DNA of 64,000 bases from Hermatobates lingyangjiaoensis (Eukaryota > Arthropoda > Insecta > Hemiptera > Hermatobatidae). Positions 58,781-64,000 of the stretch are shown piece by piece. The notes under the pieces were generated by a model. That model saw only the letters and a list, made by a program, of their open reading frames with translations, had not been told where the DNA came from and made no database searches. Made by a program: the position numbers and the translations under genes. Position 1 is the stretch's first letter. Every line of letters starts with the position of its first letter. The DNA is taken from the NCBI GenBank assembly GCA_026182355.1, contig JAPFBL010000002.1:2232001-2296000 (forward strand). Direction: 5' to 3'.

Positions 58781-60053
58781 AAAATGAAAAAATCCTCGTG
58801 AAGTGCCCAAGGTGGACCTCGCGAAAGCGGGCTTCCACGACAATCATCAACAAAAGCTATAAACATTAGCTTTGTAGTCTCTATAAGATTGATGGTTATT
58901 TGATGAAGGAGACTATCAAGAATTACAGATGAAAAATGAAGGAGAAAAAACAAGAGTAATAGTTGATAGCGAGTTGAAATATAGGAAAGAATAGGTAAGG
59001 AAAGAAAGGAGTCGCAGATTACAAGAAAAGATATAGGGTATGGAGAAGCATCGAAACGCTAACTACATCGCGCCTGCCAGGCAAATCTAAGTCCGTGTAA
59101 CCAACCCCAACCAGCAACATCAGAATGAAACTTAAACCTGATAGACAACTGAAGTTGCCAGATCCTTCTGAGGTTCGAGAAAAAGTCTTAAGAAAGGCTG
59201 GGAGGAAGAAAAAGGCGGTGTTTGGAACCCAGCCCCGACCATAAGAGAGTGAATGATCAGCTATTCCTCCCAAGGACTCAACAGTTAGAAATAAGTATTG
59301 AAAAAGACGCGCTAGTCACATGATGCCAAAGAGACGGGCAATCCCACAGCCCAGAACTCGACGAGCAAAGCTTCCGCCCGCAGACCTAGACCAGGGGCCC
59401 AACCCAGCCATGTAAAGTCTCCATCATCCCCCCCCCCCCCCCCACGACAAGTTGAAAGGCACATGAGAGGGGGGGGGTGTTCTTTTTGACCAGCATCAAT
59501 GACAAATTTTCATCCAATAAAAAAGTAATTCCTACCCTAGTAACATCAACATAAGTTAGACTGATTATTAGGTAACTCTCCAGAATGATAAAATAAACCT
59601 CTATCTTGTTTAGGTAAAGGTTACGGATATTATTTTTCCAAATTATGTATGCACTTTTTAAATTTAAACTCTATAAGAATATGCAAGGAATTCTTTTGTT
59701 TAAGTCCCCTAAACTCTTCTTTTGCATTAAAAATGCACTGATTTAACACTAATGCATTACAAATCTGTTAGCAGTGTTAACCCATTGTGCAAACATTATC
59801 AATGTACGAGACAAGGGTCTCAACCTGAACCCCGGTAGTTCAAGAGTAGGAAAATTAATTTAGTGGTTTATAAGAAGCGGTCTATGAAAAATGTAATAAA
59901 AAATATTCAATATTCATGTTCAATGTTAGATTATTCCAACATTATCATCAAAACATCAAGCCAAAGTTTACATTTAAATGTAAATGAGTTGAAAAATTCC
60001 ATCTCGATTCTCTTTCTAAGGTCCCGTAGAGATCTAGTTTTTTCGATGAGGTT

Positions 60054-60084
<31 letters not shown>

Positions 60085-60346
60085 GCTACAAGTTTGTATT
60101 CTAAATGTCACATCGTTTGATCAATCAAATTCATATTCTACTCAAAATTTGTGGCTAAAATGTAAATGTACTGTATTGTTATTGAACATATTGTACCATG
60201 AAAAATTCTCTATTTATTCAATATGTGATTTTAGACATTCTTTTGCTAAACTAATTACTCCATAGTGTTGTAGCTTTGGGGTTGTTATTACTTAAACAAA
60301 TCTTAATTTGTTTCACTCACCTAATTTTCAAGTCTTTATATATTCA
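58781..60346. other. Region with GC-richer patch and homopolymers, no clear gene
   Basis: 58785-59480 is richer in GC and purines than its surroundings, starts directly at the element A end, and has no convincing frame; it may be part of another element. Homopolymers: 16 C at 59428-59443 and 17 G at 60067-60083, the latter after a GT run. Confidence 0.4.
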
Positions 60347-61053
60347 CTAGACTACCCGTGAACTTTTGTGTCACTCAGAAATAAAAGCTATAGAAATTAA
60401 ATAAATTCACTGAACATGATTCTCAAGGATAATATTAATTGTTGTTTCTTGTTATTAAGCATGGAAACAGATTCTTATATGGACCCAAGTTTTTGATATA
60501 GTATTCTTAACATAATCCAAGATATATGCACAGTAAGTAAATTTAGCAAAATAAAAAGCATTTAAAAGAAAAAAAAAATTATTTTATTACATATAAATAA
60601 AGCATCAATTCAAGTTATATACACAATGGAATATTTAAAACAAACAAAACTTGTAAATTGAAATGTTCAATTTATTTAGCTAACATAAAATAACATTAAT
60701 GAAAGCAATGTGTCTTTATAATATTACCTTAAAACATTCGTATTTTATCTGACAGTTGTGTTCAAGTTTGTTTCTAAAATTATTCATTTTTAATCTCTAA
60801 TGTAGTAGTTTATTATATATTTGTTACATTTATTTATAATACTACTGTTTACTGTTTACTACTATTTATTTGCACTACTGTCATCGACGAGAGCGCAAGA
60901 CACTTGCTACCTTGGCTCCAATTTTGGAAATATAGTGATCATTTTCTTTTATTTAACATTATTCAGGTAATAAATAATATATATTTAATTTTATGTCTCT
61001 ATCTCCACGGAAAATGGGTGAACAAACAAACTCACGAATTCTATATATAGAGA
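60347..61053 (-). mobile_element. Non-autonomous Helitron, copy 3 (longest)
   Basis: 707 bp. On the minus strand it runs from TCTCTATATATAGAATTCGT to CACGGGTAGTCTAG, between A (60346) and T (61054). It aligns with 1415-2054 over the 3' two thirds and with 41313-41767 over the 5' part, including the CGAGAGCGCAAG block, so it is the best representative of the family. No coding sequence. Confidence 0.85.
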
Positions 61054-61516
61054 TAACAATGAACTGTAGGTTTGAAAGGAATTTCACTTCTATCGATCAT
61101 ATGAAATCATAGTCTGATCGGAGGGGTTTCAACACTTTCTTAACGATCTTGCAACATGCAGTTGAACGTTTGACATCATGTCATTCAGGCAAGAATCTTC
61201 ACATTTGCAATCCTTTTATTTTCTAACTTCTTTGGAGGAAAACAATATCTTTGCTTTTAATCACCATCTTTATACAGTTTAAACCGTAATCTACTGCTTC
61301 CTTCATGTATAATTGTACCTGGGCGTGATATTAACTGTCTTCTCTTTTGATTGAGAATAAAAAATACATTTTTCGCTGTGATTTAATTTTTTTTTGCCAT
61401 TTAAGGGTTTTTTTCTTTACTTTGATGCCTATTTCGGTTTACGCTATGATAAGCTAATAAACATAATAGTAATATTTTTAGTATTATTTTATTTATCAAA
61501 AAAATATATAAAGAAA
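61054..61516. other. AT-rich spacer
   Basis: Nothing recognised. Confidence 0.5.
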
Positions 61517-61640
61517 AATCTGTAGTGACCTACACTCAACTTTACGATAAGTAAATTTAATAGCAAAACATTCTTAAAAAATATAGCTATACAAAAATGC
61601 AGCATATTTTCAACCTTTATTAAATATATAGTATTAAAAA
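61517..61640 (+). repeat. Element A, 5' terminal fragment
   Basis: AATCTGTAGTGACCTACACT, CAACTTTACGATAAGTAAAT and 'taatagcaaaac' match the family's first 60 bp; similarity then fades. Confidence 0.65.
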
Positions 61641-62794
61641 CTTAGTGTGTATCTATAAAATGATTAATAACTATAATTATCTACTTATTGTGTGCAAGGT
61701 GAGATTTAGAAGTAATCTTTAGAAGAAAATAAAATTGGTTTATACTTTTCACTATTTTTCTCCTTGATCTATTCAGGAGCATATCTTATATAAAATGTTG
61801 ACAAAGAAAAATTTGTCGTCAAATTTTTTAAATCTAATTTAAATTAAAGTACATTAACAGAAACTCCTTTCGACTTCTTGTTAGATTGTGTTGTGATTAT
61901 TTCCTTCCAATGGTTTTTGCTAAAGAGTTTTGTTTTTTTTTTGTCTTGAAAGAGAACTTCAGCAAACAATGGTCCCGTAGAGTGTCATTTTATTATCACT
62001 GAAGGCACGATAATAAGGTCGCTTTCTTTTTGTTAGTCATTATTACTGACAAGACCACTTTGCTGTATATCAGTGACTTTAATTTAGTATACCATGATGC
62101 GAGCGGAGTAGCAACTTTTTAGATTATTCAACTGTCGAAAATACTTCTTGAAATAACTCAATACTTATTTAATATTACTTATTTTATTCAATTTAATTTT
62201 ATTTTTTTTAATTTTTATCTAATTTTATTTATGTAAGTCACAAAAATGTAAGTATAAATTACCAGTAACATTGATATCACAGATACAGTCGGTTTCAGAA
62301 GAAAGAAGGGAAGAAGTTATCCAGTGATTACACCTCTTGTCTGAAAACTAAGTCTTAGTACTATATTCAATAAATCCTGGTATATGAAAGAGAAAAACGG
62401 AAAATATCAATAAGAACAGTTCACAGTAATAAGTCTCTCGGCCATATCCTCTGTCTGTCAGGCGTTTCAGATTTTCCGGGATATTTGTAGATGATATTGT
62501 TAGAATTAAGGGATTACTGTTAGGAATTTTTTTGTGGAAGACTTGATATTGCTACTTGCTGAACTGCTGGGATCTTCAAGTCGGAATAAATTGTTTGGTT
62601 TGGTATATAGAAGAGACAATGAAGAATTTAAGAAGGAATTTGATTTGAAGGCATCTTCTGAAATTGCTTTTTTTTTAGATGACAAAATTTTAAAACGTTC
62701 AGTGGATATACTCAAAGACTCTAAAATTTGAATCATGATTAACTTTTACCTTAAACATAAAAAGAATGGTTCAAAATTTAGTTATGTTTTGGAT
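61641..62794. other. AT-rich DNA without recognisable gene
   Basis: Two overlapping opposite frames near 62506-62736 (L/S/K-rich) have no recognised domain. Confidence 0.45.
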
Positions 62795-63190
62795 CTGGTT
62801 GAAACCCCCCCGACGTGCCTTCACCTTGTCGTGGTGGGGGGGCTTAACATGCCTGGGTTGTTGTTCCCTCATGGCATGAACTAAGAAAGGCACAACTGGG
62901 TGATTGTCTCTCATTACATAAACTAAAAAGACGAACTGGGTGATGGTTAGTCTGGGTCGGTGTCTGTGTCGGTGGAAAGTCCGCTCGTTCTCGCACTGGC
63001 TTGAATGGCAGTCCGCCCTTATTAATCGGATGTGAGTAACACCTGTCTTTTTCAATACTTCATACTCAATATGGTGGTACAACAGCAGCTTTAGTTGCTG
63101 CTGGGATCTTCGATCTTGGGCTGGTGTCGCGAGTGGAAGTTGGCTCAGTCGCGCACTGGTTCGGGAGCTGAGTCTCAAGATTTTAAATCC
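62795..63190 (+). mobile_element. Probable non-LTR retrotransposon 5' region fragment
   Basis: GC-rich block beginning ACCCCCCCGACGTGCCTTCA then CCTTGTCGTGGTGGGGGGGC, a type of sequence familiar from 5' ends of LINEs in many animals. 'gaactgggtgatggt' repeats at 62898 and 62935. No ORF of protein quality; the 135-codon minus frame over it is a GC-driven chance frame. Assignment is from memory of similar sequences and is tentative. Confidence 0.4.
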
Positions 63191-64000
63191 AGTTGGTGGT
63201 TACATTTTCAGTTTAAAAAAGTGTTTGTCTTGAAACAAAGTTAATTTCATTCTTCTCATTGCTTTTCACGAGTTTATTTTAATGGGTTTTAAATGTAGAT
63301 ATGTTGTATTATTTGTCACTAATTCATATACAATGTACGTAATATGAATACAGTCAAAACACCGTTTGCGAGGCACTGTCTTGGACGATGTGTGAGGCAT
63401 GAACGCCATCTTTTCCCGTTCCTTTGTCCACTGCTAGTATTTTCTTTTTCATACGAGAAGCAGCCACCCCGTGATTAAACTGTGGTTCTAGAAGAAAGTC
63501 CAGTCCTACCACAATACACTTCCTGCAACCCTTCTTTCTTTCTTAAGCATCCACAAAAACTATCCAGGACCCTTCATTAAATTCTTTGTCCTACATCCCT
63601 TCGTCCTATTATATCCATTATCCCATTAATATTGGCTAAGCATTAATTTTAAAACCAACTGCCTTATCTCCTTTAACCATTTCCTTAAGCATTCGAATGT
63701 TGTTGGTACTACAAAGGTTATTAAATATATTATTAGAGTAGTAAGGCATTCTGCCTTGTATATCTTCCTGGTTGCTTGACTTATATCGGAATAAAACTGG
63801 TCTTTTAAAGGACCAGTTATGCGTTGTGAGACTCGTAAAGTATGGGAGATTATTCGGACAGGATGCCAAATGGACCACATACCGAAAGGATGATGTTAAA
63901 TATTTTCCGCAGTACTTACTCCAATGAAGACTGCATAAACATTTGTCTGTATTAAATTAAAGGTTTTAAATGTATATACTTTCATATATGTTAGTAATTT
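63191..64000. other. End of window, no clear gene; one hairpin
   Basis: AACTGGTC (63795-63802) and GACCAGTT (63811-63818) form a perfect 8-bp hairpin. Two overlapping minus frames (63626-63880) span it and have no recognised domain. 63360-63560 is slightly GC-richer. Confidence 0.4.

Noticed and set aside
62771..63178. 135-codon minus-strand ORF, the longest in the window
   Set aside because: It lies entirely over the GC-rich retroelement-like 5' block, where stop codons are rare; its Arg/His/Gln-rich sequence shows no domain.

Overview
The window looks like a gene-poor, repeat-rich stretch of a eukaryotic nuclear genome, most likely an arthropod and probably an insect. It is strongly AT-rich with long A/T runs. 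No open frame exceeds 135 codons, and nothing resembles a bacterial operon, rRNA or intact host gene. Placement rests on the mix of mobile elements: a mariner with C-terminal sequence typical of insect copies, a Penelope-like element (PLE) with a GIY-YIG endonuclease remnant, Helitrons, a hAT transposase relic, a LINE and tRNA-derived SINEs. The species cannot be named from this.

Layout. 1-2.6 kb: AT-rich DNA, then a non-autonomous Helitron. 2.6-4.0 kb: a decayed hAT-type transposase. 4.5-8.7 kb: two copies, in opposite orientation, of a non-coding element of about 1.75 kb (here 'element A'), the dominant repeat of the window. 8.8-9.8 kb: an unidentified short ORF on the minus strand and the end of a Helitron helicase running into its 3' terminus. 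14.5-17.5 kb: a Helitron end, tRNA-like sequences and a SINE between 205-bp direct repeats. 18.7-20.8 kb: one element A inserted in another. 22.6 and 36.5-37.3 kb: two copies of one internally deleted LINE. 28.5-29.1 kb: a hAT-like non-autonomous element. 30.2-31.1 kb: an unidentified decayed coding stretch. 38.3-39.5 kb: a second, better preserved Helitron helicase. 45.0-46.8 kb: a PLE endonuclease remnant, a long foldback and a deleted mariner. 51.5-53.0 kb: a pile-up of long inverted repeats and AT microsatellites. 57.0-58.8 kb: the best forward copy of element A. 60.3-61.1 kb: a third Helitron copy. The remainder is AT-rich DNA without recognisable features.

No gene here appears functional. 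The sequence mainly records successive transposition. The most interesting thread is a recurring motif CTGANGA - short hairpin - GAAA at about eight places, several of them inside foldbacks and one foldback lying directly downstream of the PLE endonuclease. It matches the conserved core of the hammerhead ribozyme, which is known in PLE terminal repeats and retrozymes. A 35-bp insertion with a 13-bp target duplication, matching the tail of one of these units, suggests the units were mobilised by target-primed retrotransposition.
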